Part shown: positions 1 to 9,419 of the stretch, in pieces | Layout of the letters: each line of letters opens with the position of its first letter | Position numbering within the stretch: position 1 is the first letter of the stretch | Source: Chloromonas sp. AAM2 | Lineage: Eukaryota; Chlorophyta; Chlorophyceae; Chlamydomonadales; Chlamydomonadaceae | NCBI GenBank assembly: GCA_004335635.1 | Contig: QAXH01002034.1 | Span: 1-22,337, forward strand | Length of the DNA stretch: 22,337 nucleotides | Direction of reading: 5' to 3' | Notes under the pieces: generated by a model | The model's input: the letters and a program-made list of their open reading frames with translations, nothing else | Told to the model about the DNA's origin: nothing | Databases searched by the model: none | Position numbers and translations under genes: made by a program

Positions 1-261
1 AACAGTTGCCGTGATCCTAAGAAGATGTGTGCAGAAGCCCTGCTTGAGACAAATCCTCACCCAAGTCTGATGAAATGGGTTCCAAACCCAAAGGCGGCAG
101 GCCGAAGGCGAGGTGCCTCAGCCTTGCCCCCTGGGGGGGTCCTAGTCAGGATGAGCGCCACCTCTTTCTCATTTATCGATATGGAGGCTTGCTGTAGTGG
201 TGTACCGTTTAGGGCAATAATCATGTTGGCAAGTTTCCGATCTAGCATTCAGCTGACATGA
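1..261. repeat. possible dispersed-repeat fragment open on both strands
   Basis: The segment is open on the plus strand from the ATG at 25 to 261 (78 codons) and also on the minus strand from 248 to 57 (63 codons). The plus-strand peptide includes PKAAGRRRGASALPPGG and the minus-strand peptide includes RTPPGGKAEAPRLRPAAFGF. The clean double-strand openness and compact Gly/Pro/Arg-rich motif differ from the following 700 bp. It reminds me of short hypothetical proteins scattered widely in volvocine algal genomes, which are usually repeat-derived, but I cannot confirm this from one copy. No terminal repeats or target-site duplications are visible. It could equally be the edge of an upstream gene. 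Confidence 0.25.
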
Positions 262-971
262 TCTGTAATCCCACGGACGCCATTGCTGTAGCGTGCAATA
301 GGTGCTGTCACGATATGCACATGTCGCCATACACCTCGCCATGCATCTCAGAAGGAAGGGCTCGCGCTGGGCGCGGAGCGCCCAGTGGCACAGAGTCCCC
401 TCCCAGCCTCCTTGTGACTGCACACATTGCATGCTGCCAGATCGGTCAACCGCATGAACTCTTGTGCATGCGATGTTGCCATGCCATGCAATCTCAAGCA
501 ACCTGGCTCCGGGCTCCTGTCTATCCTGGCTACGCGCCCTATCGGACTAGCGGAGCGGGAGCCTCATGCGTCACACTTCGAAACGGCGGTCACGCTGTAA
601 CCCTGACAGTGACACAGAAGTGCCGAAAGTGCCAGACTGTGCTTGTGTCATAGGTCTGGACGTAATGCGATGACGTAAGTTGCGGCTCGTTGCCTTTCAG
701 TCGCACCATCGGTGCGTCGCTGGCTGGGAGCGTGGCTTGCACGGGGAATGTGCTGATTTCCGCTATGTCACCGACAAGCCATCAGGTGATGATGCATAGG
801 ACCATCGTGCCTCCTTGCATTGCCTTTGAGCAGGATGAGCAGGCATCCTGGGCATCTCCTAGCCCATGTCCTGTGTTGGGTCGGACTGGCCTACCTTGCG
901 CTGATATCTCCTAAACCAAGTCCAGCCTTGCATGTGGCTGTCAGCCCGTCATTTCCTCACTGTTGCCCTAT
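262..971 (+). promoter_or_regulatory. upstream flank of the Gln/Ala-rich J-domain gene
   Basis: I see no convincing gene in this 710-bp stretch. The short open frames are Cys/His/Ser-rich and show no family signature. Because the next gene starts near 972 on the same strand, this is most simply its promoter and 5' leader. One alternative first exon is possible: an ATG at 765 gives MSPTSHQ, followed by a GT donor at 786. This joins in phase 0 to the acceptor CAG at 984-986, just before the DPVQAEL codons. No TATA box stands out. Confidence 0.35.
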
Positions 972-3900
972 ATGTTATCCATGCAGGACCCAGTACAGGC
1001 CGAGCTTGCTGTGCATTTTCAGGCCTTGATAAGCTCATGGCAAGATGTGTGCAGCGCAGCTGCTACAGCCCTACCAGACAGCACTTTGCTCACCTCGCTT
1101 TTCGCAAAGTCTGCATCCTGTCCTGCGCAACCACACAGCAGCAGCCCATCTACCAGCAAACTCCTTACTTGTCGAGCCTCCCCTGCGCCACCCTTCCATA
1201 CAGCAGGCTGTGACCGTCATCAAACTGACCAAACAGCTCAGCCTGCCAGCTTCCCAACGTCATGCACACAGCCCTTCCAGCAATTTGCTGCTATGGGCGA
1301 CCAGCCACAAGACCATGCAATGCCAGCCTGGCCGCACACACCAGGACTCATGACACTGACCCAAGCTGACCTGCTGCTGCTCATGCCACCTCACTTAGCC
1401 ATGCAGCTTGTAGAGGAGAGCTGGTCTGCAGCTATCAAGACAACTGCCATGCCAGGCTTAGGCCAACCACGAATACCTCAACAGCACCAGCCCGCTGGCA
1501 CTGTGCCGCCATGCATGACTGCAGCAGCCAAGCCAGCAGGCAAAACAACTGGACAGAGCCGGACTGCATCCAAGGCTGGTTTGCCTGACCAGCCGAAGGG
1601 GCCCAAAATCCAGAAGGCGGCGAGTGTCACCCTGAGTAGTGAGGCATCCCCAGTGCCACCAGAAGCAGCCGTACATCAGCAGGCGCGGCAAGCGTTGCAG
1701 GCACCAGACGATGCTGGCACAGATGCATCAGAGAAAAAACGGAAGAGTTCCGAACGGAAGAGGCGATGGAAAGAAAACAAGGCACAGAGGCTGCTACTGC
1801 AGCAGCAACAACGACAGCAGCAGCAGCAGGGGCAGTCACAACAGTCACAGCAGCAGGGACAACAACAGCAGTCACAGCAGCAGGGACAACAACAGCAGTC
1901 ACAACAGCTACAGCAGGGTCAGGCACAACTGTCACAGCAGCAACAGCAGCTACAGCAGGGTCAGGCACAGCAGCAAGGGCAGCAGGGGCAGACAAGTCGC
2001 CAAGGGGGTCCAAGTGAGGAGCAGGGCCAGCAAGCAACCACGGACACTCCCAAGAAACGCCAGAAGGCTAGCCAGAAGCAGAGGCGTGCCAGGAAGGCCG
2101 CAGCTGCTGCTGCCCAGGCACAAGCTACGAAGCCTGCACAGCCACCCCGCGATGCCTTACCTCTTGAGGGCACAGCGCAGGCTGCAGTGTCAGCACATCC
2201 TACAACACAGCCTTCAGCCGCTGACTTAGCACAATCTGCATTGCTCACGGACATAGCACAGGCTGCAGCGCCTACAGGCACAGCAGGGGCAGTAGCAGAG
2301 TCAGAGCAGCCCGTTATGAGCCAGGCTGCCATTGCACCTGTCAACCCAAGAGGCATACAGGAGCGGCAACAAGACGCAGAACATTCTTCGCTTCCCAAAG
2401 AGGAACAAGGTATGCCTGCCACTACTACCTCAGCCAATACATTCACACTCACGCAAACCACACTCTCAACAACCGGTTTTTCCAATGCGCACTCAGCACA
2501 CACTGAGCACGTGACGACCCAAGCCCACACTGAGCACGTGACGACCCGAGCACATAAAACACACTAATTATGACACAAAACACACTAACCATTTGCATTG
2601 GCCATATGCGCGCATGCCTGTACGTTCTCTGATGTACATTTGACGACACATACATTCACTGTATGACGACGCATGTCACCAATGATGGGCAGTCAGCCTA
2701 GTGTGGCGTGTGCTGGCATCTGTAATTTTAAAAGCCAACTTTTGAGCTGCGAATTTAGTGGTCGAGTTCAGTGTGCTGCTTTGCACTTGATTGCTTGAAA
2801 CTGCATGCAAGCCAGTTGATTTGTGTTTTTAAAAACCATCTGAACCGCGGGTGAATGTTTTGCTGCAGGTGGCACGGCAAATGTGGAGGCCACACGAACC
2901 AGAGCATGGCTGACAGTGTCAACGGATGCAGCCAGCCTGCAGGACGACTTTTTGGACGAGCCTTTTGCGCAGCAGATCAAACGGCTCAAGCGTCAGTTGA
3001 AATGGGACCGGGAGCAGGAGCAACAGGAACAGCAGCGGCAGCAAACGCTGCAGCACCAGCAACAACAAGAACAGCAACAGGGTCAGCAGCAGCATCACGA
3101 GCAAAAACAACAGCAGGAGGGCGTTCAGGTACAGCCTGGTTTGGGGTGCCAGCCCCAGGAGGATGCTTCAGATGCTAAGAAGGCAAAGAAGAAGAAGAAA
3201 GTCAGGCAAAGACATGAGGAAGATGGGCAGGGACAGCAAGGCAGTCAAGCGCCCAAGGCTAAAAAGCGGCACAGCAAAACTGTGGCTTCAGATGCCAGCA
3301 TGCACGATTCAGTTGCACCAGGTTCAGCGGCACCAGCTGCAGCACCACCAATGGAACAGCTGGCAGATGCAGCCGCACCAACTGGTCCCAGCGCAGTCAG
3401 TGCAGTCCAAGGTGCAGACAGCGCTGTCCAAGGCGAGGGCGGTCCTGTCCAAGGTGTTGCCAGTGTTGTCCATGGTGCCGCCAGCGCCACCAATTGGACA
3501 GGCCATGCTGTCCAAGGTCTGGGTAATGATGGCGTTGAGGGTACACGCAAGCATGGTCCCGGTGGTAAGCGGCGTGTCTCAGCATTTGCTGCTACTGGGG
3601 CAGCCGCTGAGCTGATTGCAGAGCGGTTTTTCAGGGCACAAGTAACAGAGGAGGAAGACACAGCCAGAAGAGACGGGCTAGCTAGTCTACAAGAAGCACA
3701 AGAAGCTTCACGCCTAAGCACGCCTCAGCCTCATCAATTCCAGCCCCATGCAGACAGCAAATCATCAATGCAAGCAGATTCCCATGTCGGTGCCACAGAA
3801 CCTCAACTACTAGCTCCATGTGCTCCAAGTGCCCCATGTGCCCTATACACTGAAGTCAACCAGCCAAGCACTCTACCTATGCCACCTGCTGCGGCTGCGG

Positions 3901-6900
3901 CAGGGCTCAAGGACACACCCCTTTGTACAGCAGTGCAGGCGACTCCGGGTATGCAGAAGCAGGAGTCAGCTCATGTGGTCACACAAGCACAACACGCTCA
4001 GCGCCAGGAAGCGTCAGCTGGTGCGGTAGCGCAACCAAACCAGAGCAGGCCAGAGGACTTAGGCGCACCTGCTGCAGTGAACCAGCACAAGCAGGATGCG
4101 GCAGCACATGCACCTGCGCAAGCGAACCAGGGCGTAGCATGCCATGCACCTGTCCAGGCGAACGAACGTGCGCAGCAGGGTGCACCAGCAGGTGCTAAAG
4201 CCCATGCAGACCAAGCTGGCACAGCTGAAGTACCGACTGCAACACCGCAAGCCAGTCAGGACGAACCAGCTCGTGCAGACATGCCAACAAATCAGAACGG
4301 TCGGCAGGCGACCACTCTGCCAGTGAGTCATGACAAGCAGCAGGCAACCACTGAAAAAGCTGATCTTGACAACCAGCAAAATGTCATAAGGGTACACTCA
4401 GGCAAAGCAAGTGAGTCTGCAATAGCACCATCAGCAGGTAATATTAGCACCAGCCAAGCGGAAGCTGCAGCACCAGCGGCACCAGCCAAGGCAGGCACCA
4501 GTAGCACCAGCCAAGCGCAAGCTGCAGTGCCAGCAGCCCCAGCCAAGGCAGGCACCAGTAGCACCTGCCAAGCCGGGAATGCAGCACCAGCAGCACCAGC
4601 CAAGACAGGCACCAGTAGCACCGACCAAGCCAAGACTGCAGCACCAGCTGCACCAGCCAAGGCAGGCACCAGTAGCACCTGCCAAGCCGGGAATGCAGCA
4701 CCAGCAACATCAGACAAGGCAGGCACCAGTAGCACCAGCCAAGCGCAAGCTGCAGTGCCAGCAGCACCAGCCACGGCAGGCACCAGTAGCACCGACCAAG
4801 CCAAGACTGCAGCACCAGCTGCACCAGCCAGTGCGACCAGCACAGCTGCATCTACTGCAGGGCTGGGCCAGCGCATGCGGAGCATCTTGGAACAGCGGTG
4901 TCCTACTGCACCTGTTGTGCCAGTCAAGACAGCACGACCAAGGAAGGCAGCAGCTGCTGCCGCCGCCGCCGCCGCCTCCGCAGCCGCCGCAGACATACCA
5001 TCCACAGCGGAAGCAGCCACAGCTACTGGGCCAGAGCCCACCGCTAGCTCTTCCAAAGCACCACCCAGCGCTGAGGATGCCATGCATGGACAAGCATGCA
5101 GCAAGGACAGTCAGGCAGCTGCAGCAACCCAGCCATCCCGTCCTGCGGATTCAGCAGCACCTTCTGAGCGGCAGCAGCAGCAACATCAGCAGGCAGCCTC
5201 CCACAGCGCGGATGCAGCTGTTCCCGGTACAGTGGGCTCGTCATCGGCTGGTCATCACGCGGCTGCCAATGAGGTTGATCAGCGAGTGGCTGCACGGCTC
5301 GCGGCGCACCAGGCACGAGAGGCAAGTCACGGGGCATGACATGGGATAAACGGGTACTGGGGCAATTATTGGTGCATCGGCAGCTCTCAACTCATGAATG
5401 CTGGAGACAGGGACAGGTTGTGGAGACGAGATTGATGGGGCAGTCACTCCGGCATTGCCAGGGGTTGTCATGCCGTCCACCTTCTTGGGCACCCATTCAT
5501 TGTTGCGGCAAAAACATTCAGAATCGCGATGATCGTGTTTGCATGTGTCTGCTGCAGGTGGCTGGGCAGGCGGCAGCAGCCCGCAGGGACGCTGTCAGGG
5601 CCGCAGTGCGGGCTAGGATGCAAGCCAAGTACGGACACCACGTGACCAACAACAGCCTGGGACGTTTTCTGCAGGACCTGGGCATCTCCGTGAGTAAGGC
5701 ATGGGTGACAAGACGATTTGAGTAGCCATGCATTAGGTCTAAGGAAATTGTGAAGCAGGGGAATTGTGAGGGAAGAGAAAATGTGAAGTTTAGGGGAAGT
5801 GAGTAGCCTCTTTGAGTAGCCTCTTTTTAGGTTGAGGGGAAGTTGCCAGTTGCCAGTTGCCAGGGGCTTTCACACTTTTAACACCAGAAGGACGCCATGA
5901 TCACAGTATACGGCACAGTAAAAGTAGAATGGAACGGTGAGGCATAGATTCGGATTCGATTGAGCAACCATGAAGCAGTCGTGTTTGTGCTTCTTCATGC
6001 GGGCCCGCCTTTCTTAAGCCTTACGCCCTTGCACACGAATGGCTTGGTTTCTGCAAAGCAGTCTCGCTTTCCAATATGGCTTTCAATCTCTTCAATCATT
6101 CTCACAGTCGCTGGATGTGTCATGATCCTCTTGCGCGTTCTGCGTTATGAAGCTCGTCATGCTCTCGTTTTTATGATCCGCTTGCACATGCAGATTGACA
6201 TGTACACGCCCAATCAAGTGCCCTGGAGCCGCCTGGCCCCAACCGTGGTCACCCCTGCGCTCCGCAAGGCCCTCAGGGTTGCCAAGATAGCCTTCCACCC
6301 AGACAAGATGGAAAAGGCAGTACTGGACGCAACGGCAGTTGTACGGGATCGGCAGTTGGAACTCAAAGAGTTGGACGACAATCCTGGGACGTTTCTCAAG
6401 CGGTTTCTTGCTGAGTCCGAGGTCGCAAAGGACGCTGCGGATTCAGCACAGCTGGAGGCCGGCTGTGCAGCGTCCAGCAGGGGGGAAGCCGCTGAGCTGG
6501 CAGCTGAGCTGGCAGCTGAGCTGGCAGCAGCTGTGGCCGGAGCAGGAGCCAGTGGCAACAGCAGCAGCGGGGGCGGTCCGTCACAACAGACATCAGCAGC
6601 CGACCCAACTACCGACCAGCCTACACCATCCCCTTCCCTCACAATCAAAGATGTGGCACTCGCAGCATTGCGAAAAGCAAACGGTCGTGGCAAGCGGGCT
6701 GCAGCACAGGCAGATGAGAGCAGCAAACTGATGCACGTTGCTGGTCATGAGTCAGCCGCAGATACGGCTGCAGATCACACTGAAGTTTCAGCTCCTGCTG
6801 GAAGAGACGGTCAAAATGTCGCAACAGGCAGAAAGCAGCAGCGCAAGGCACAGGCTAAGAAGGCACTGCAGGCTGCCAAGGTTGCGGCAGGCAACGCAGT

Positions 6901-6994
6901 GGCAGCGGCTGAGGTGGCTGAGAGGAAAGCTCTGGAGAACCTCGTGCTGCACGAAGAAATCTCCAAACTGCTCAATGCTTTTCAATTAGGCTGA
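972..6994 (+). CDS. large Gln/Ala-rich protein with C-terminal J-like domain (four exons)
   Basis: Exons are 972-2409, 2869-5321, 5558-5689 and 6194-6994, about 1,607 residues. The first junction splits a Gly codon (one base before the donor, two after the acceptor); the others are phase 0. Residues 1-480 are Ser/Thr/Ala/Gln-rich, with a hydrophobic helix near 126-152 and a poly-Gln tract near 273-345 flanked by Lys/Arg clusters. Exon 2 has a Gln/Glu tract (about 527-563), a KKAKKKKK patch near 582 and a 19-residue repeat block (about 1005-1137). Exons 3 and 4 form a J-like module ending in an HPD motif at 1376-1378, which suggests an Hsp70 co-chaperone; the Lys/Arg patches suggest nuclear location. 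Both roles are inferred. The start is uncertain: 985-986 could be an acceptor for an upstream exon. The long disordered part is unidentified. Confidence 0.7.
1780..2005 (+). repeat. CAG/CAA-rich coding tract with 24-bp units (poly-Gln)
   Basis: The tract encodes an almost pure Gln/Gly/Ser stretch. A 24-bp unit encoding QSQQQGQQ recurs in direct tandem, followed by repeated LQQGQAQ units. CAG and CAA are mixed, so it is not a pure trinucleotide run. It stays in frame throughout, consistent with coding use. Runs of basic residues flank it on both sides. Confidence 0.8.
2410..2868 (+). other. intron 1 of the J-domain gene, with tandem G-box-like duplication
   Basis: The donor is AAG/GTATGC at 2410 and the acceptor is TTTTGCTGCAG ending at 2868. 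Read-through would hit a stop at 2565-2567. A 27-bp direct duplication places the 20-bp word CACTGAGCACGTGACGACCC at 2501-2520 and again at 2528-2547, each copy containing a palindromic CACGTG. The remainder is AT-richer than the exons, which supports its intron status. Confidence 0.75.
4443..4841 (+). repeat. 57-bp coding minisatellite, seven units of 19 residues
   Basis: Seven direct units start at 4443, 4500, 4557, 4614, 4671, 4728 and 4785. Each encodes a variant of SSTxQAxxAxPAAPAKAGT. Three subtypes alternate: S-type (SQAQAAV or SQAEAAA), C-type (CQAGNAA) and D-type (DQAKTAA), in the order S, S, C, D, C, S, D. The unit length is divisible by three, so indels by whole units preserve the frame. 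The block creates a long antisense open frame that I regard as an artefact. Confidence 0.9.
5322..5557 (+). other. intron 2 of the J-domain gene, probable GC-AG intron
   Basis: The best donor is GAG/GCAAGT at 5322, a strong GC-type site, joined to the acceptor TCTGCTGCAG ending at 5557, phase 0 to phase 0. The joined peptide AAHQARE-VAGQAAAARRDA reads as one continuous helix. Two weaker GT donors at 5274 (GAG/GTTGAT) and 5286 (CGA/GTGGCT) are also in phase and cannot be excluded. Without splicing, translation stops at 5337-5339. Confidence 0.6.
5558..6430 (+). other. J-like domain split over exons 3 and 4
   Basis: Exon 3 supplies a basic helix (RRDAVRAAVRARMQAKYG) and then LGRFLQDLGIS, which reads like J-domain helix I and the following loop. 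Exon 4 supplies TPALRKALRVAKIAFHPDKM, a canonical helix II ending in the HPD tripeptide (codons at 6296-6304), then a helix III-like stretch through DNPGTFLKRFL. HPD is the motif J-domain proteins use to stimulate Hsp70 ATPase activity. The spacing between helix I and helix II is longer than in classic DnaJ and has no adjacent G/F or zinc-finger region, so this would be a divergent class C type protein. Confidence 0.6.
5690..6193 (+). other. intron 3 of the J-domain gene
   Basis: The donor is TCC/GTGAGT at 5690 and the acceptor CACATGCAG ends at 6193, phase 0 on both sides. The intron interrupts the J-like domain between helix I and helix II. It holds short direct repeats: TGAGTAGCC occurs at about 5717, 5800 and 5814, and AGTTGCC is tandem near 5840-5862. 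Nothing else is recognised in it. Confidence 0.7.
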
Positions 6995-7730
6995 CTGCTC
7001 AATTGTAACCTTATAGCCTTATTGTCACTGGTGCTTTTAGCCCTGGTAACGCTTAGTTGCCACGTATGGCATCATGGCGAAGTATGCAGTTAAGAGCGCA
7101 TCGGCCGCACCAGCATGTTCAAGTTGGTTGTTCGTTTATCAAGTAATAGGCCAGCTAGTTGCGTGTTGGTTCCTCATTTCTGCTTACCAGGTCAGCTAGT
7201 CACCTGTTGGGTTCAACAAGGCTGGCGGCACGACTTATGACAGTCGATAACTGACTGGACACACTGCGAGTTTGAAACTGACTGAACGCTTGACAATGAC
7301 TTGGACACAAACACCTAGTCAATCGACAATTTCCTGCAACAGCTCTTCCTCGATCAGCTTGCCGGCCTTACTGATGATGAGTTGCGACGTTGTCTGGACC
7401 ATAGCTTGCTGGCTTTTGGACGCTTCTGCTGCTAATGGTAGACTGCACTGGCTCAGTTAGCAGATCTGCTCTGTTGCGCAGAACACCTTTTGTGTGCTAG
7501 TTCAACAGCCTTACTGGTACTGTTTTGATTTCCTGCACGGCCGCAACTTCTTACAGTTGCCTTGCGTATGTGGCTGTGAAAACGACTGCGGTCAGGTGTA
7601 ATTGCGTGATGGCTAAAAATAGCCATATATACTCTGCCATGCAAAAAGTTTGTGACTTGGCGCAAACTGGTGCTCGCCCAAACTGCTGTCAGCCGTGAAA
7701 ATAGTAAGGGAGCAGCTCATCACTGCATAA
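6995..7730. other. convergent 3' flanks between the J-domain gene and bL27m
   Basis: No coding potential is convincing here; open frames are short and unremarkable. TGTAA occurs on the plus strand at 7004-7008 and 7597-7601. The reverse motif TTACA occurs at 7551-7555 and 7731-7735. The region is best read as the 3' untranslated regions and spacer of two convergent genes, possibly overlapping. Short imperfect repeats such as GCTAGT(T/C) followed by GTTGG are present near 7135-7215. Confidence 0.55.
7597..7601 (+). promoter_or_regulatory. candidate polyadenylation signal TGTAA for the J-domain gene
   Basis: TGTAA is the usual poly(A) signal in chlamydomonadalean algae. This copy lies about 600 bp after the stop codon, a typical 3' untranslated length there. 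A nearer copy at 7004-7008 is only 10 bp past the stop and less likely to be the main one. Confidence 0.4.
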
Positions 7731-7735
7731 TTACA
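7731..7735 (-). promoter_or_regulatory. candidate polyadenylation signal (TGTAA on the minus strand) for bL27m
   Basis: TTACA on the plus strand reads TGTAA on the minus strand, about 520 bp downstream of the bL27m stop codon. It faces the plus-strand signal at 7597-7601 at a distance of 130 bp. A further copy at 7551-7555 would make the two transcripts overlap. Confidence 0.4.
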
Positions 7736-8255
7736 AAGCAAAGACTGCTGCAAGCTGCTACTCACAAACCAATGAACAACAAAAGAATACCTGGTCAGCA
7801 CCTGTGCTGAAAGGGTTGAAAATAAATCAAATGGCCTAGCAGGTGTGTTGGTCATCATCCGTCAGAAATGGCAGGCACACGCCTGGCCAAGCCATGCAGC
7901 AGTGAGTCAGTTCATGAACGATCAGGCAGAGCCGTAAGGTGCATGGGCAGCAGTGTTGAAGCCAATGTCATCACAGATTGCATTGTTGGTACGGAAAAAC
8001 CCCTCTCATTGACTGAGTTGTGATCGGTTGCACATGCTTCAGCTGGGACGCACGCACAGGTGCACAGCACGTGCTTCGGGAGTCTAGCACAGCACATGCA
8101 CAGTGGTAGGACATACAAAGGTGTGGCAACCAAGAGCTCTATGGCCTGAAGTGAACAATTGTGCGACTTGCTCATGTCAAATCTGTCAAAGGACTAGAGG
8201 GTGGTTTCATGCATGCATGCCCGCAATAAGGTCTTGAGCTGAGTCATGCATGCGA

Positions 8256-8909
8256 TCACCGCTGTGCTGTTGGTTTTGCTGAGCTCTTGCTAGCTGCTGC
8301 AAGTGCAGCAGGTGGAATGACAACGGGAAGCGTGCGCTGTGACGGCTGAGGGAATGGGAAATGCAAGGCTGCCTCAAAAGCCCTTGACTTGAGCAGCTGC
8401 CTCTTGAAAACAGCTCTCCTGGCCACCATCTCCTCCTCTAATTCCTTGTAAGCTGGGCTCCAGTCCTCGTTGACAGGCACAACGTGAACCACGGTGCTTG
8501 TCTTCTGCCTACCACTAGGATAGGTGATCTCCCGGCTGGTGAACTTGACGACGCCCACCGAGGTGGCAAAGATGGTGTGGTCCTTGCCAAGGCCGACATT
8601 ATGGCCGGCATGCCACTTCGTGCCTCGTTGTCGCACGATGATGTGCCCTGGAAACACCACCTCGTTCGCCGCGAACTTGACGCCTAGGTTGCGGGAGCGG
8701 GTGTCTGGGTTTTGCCTGGCCGTGCCGCCAGCCTTCTTTGTGGCCATCCCACGCATGAAATTAGATACATGGTGTTGCGACGCAGGTTGTGTGGGGCAGC
8801 TAGTGCTGGTTGACGAGATTCCATCGTCATGATGGTGCCAGGCGCCTTCTGCAGCAGCCACGAGCAGCCGCAGCTGCCGCACGCCTTTGCAAGCAGTGAT
8901 CGCAAGCAT
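8256..8909 (-). CDS. mitochondrial large-subunit ribosomal protein bL27m
   Basis: The protein has 217 residues from the ATG at 8909. Residues 56-146 are a clear L27 domain: ATKKAGG, RNLGVK, then [19 protein letters not shown] and a VVHVVP strand. L27 binds 23S rRNA near the peptidyl transferase centre. RQRGTK plus GKDHTIFA, and the HVVP end, fit the mitochondrial family better than the plastid one. Residues 1-55 would be the targeting peptide: the first 20 ([20 protein letters not shown]) are hydrophobic and basic without acidic residues. Residues 147-217 extend past bacterial L27 (about 85 residues) with a charged helix ([20 protein letters not shown]) and a Pro/Ala/Ser tail. The frame extends upstream only via a TTG, so I chose the ATG. 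M52 or M55 are alternative starts. No intron is seen. Confidence 0.93.
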   Translation of the reverse strand: MLAITACKGVRQLRLLVAAAEGAWHHHDDGISSTSTSCPTQPASQHHVSNFMRGMATKKAGGTARQNPDTRSRNLGVKFAANEVVFPGHIIVRQRGTKWHAGHNVGLGKDHTIFATSVGVVKFTSREITYPSGRQKTSTVVHVVPVNEDWSPAYKELEEEMVARRAVFKRQLLKSRAFEAALHFPFPQPSQRTLPVVIPPAALAAASKSSAKPTAQR

Positions 8910-9419
8910 GGCCAGGGAATCCAGAACAAAGTGCGGGCCACGGCACAAGCCCGCCGTGAAGCCCTAAGTCGTAACCGCCGCGCAACCTCCCGTACAAACT
9001 GCCAAATGTGTAGGAACCCGTAGAGCGCCAGCAAAGGAGATTGTGAGCCAAGGCTTGGAGGAGTTTGCAGCTGTAAGTGCACAAAACTCACACTTTTTTT
9101 AAGCAAGCGCAAAGGGCAGCGTGCTTGCGAGACCAGGACCAGCATGAAACAGCAGTTGCACGAGAGCCAGTGTCACTGGCTCTGACCCCGTGAATATCCA
9201 GCCCCACAGGTAAGGGTACACCAAGCCAGTCCCCTGCCTATCTGGGCCATGGGCAACCTTGGCCAGCCTCTGACGCTGCTTATTGATGTCATGCGTGCAC
9301 GGGAGCATTCATGCATGCGCATGTACGGCCTTTTGAACAGCCCACAACGCAACGCACCCTTGGTCTTCCAACCTTGTGTACAGGTCCACACGTTGACTTG
9401 CAGCAACCTTTCTCACACC
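8910..9419. promoter_or_regulatory. head-to-head intergenic region (bL27m and armadillo gene)
   Basis: The two start codons are 510 bp apart and point away from each other, so both promoters and 5' leaders must lie here unless there are unseen upstream exons. Open frames on both strands cross it but none shows a recognisable domain. A T-run lies at about 9093-9100. No clear TATA box is seen for either gene. Confidence 0.5.

Noticed and set aside
2410..2567. Read-through end of the first large exon (NTFTLTQTTLSTTGF.. to the stop at 2567) as a true C-terminus
   Set aside because: The donor at 2410 and the acceptor ending at 2868 share phase and join a Gly codon, and composition changes sharply after 2409, so I treat it as intron. 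An alternative short isoform is still possible.
4328..5104. 258-codon minus-strand open frame (Ala/Val/Leu/Trp-rich)
   Set aside because: It is antisense to the 57-bp repeat block and poly-Ala codons of the J-domain gene; its openness follows from the repeat period being a multiple of three. The sense strand joins in phase with flanking exons.
8684..9145. Minus-strand 153-codon frame with basic residues upstream of bL27m
   Set aside because: It overlaps the bL27m start region in another frame and has no L27 similarity; bL27m already has a complete presequence from the ATG at 8909.
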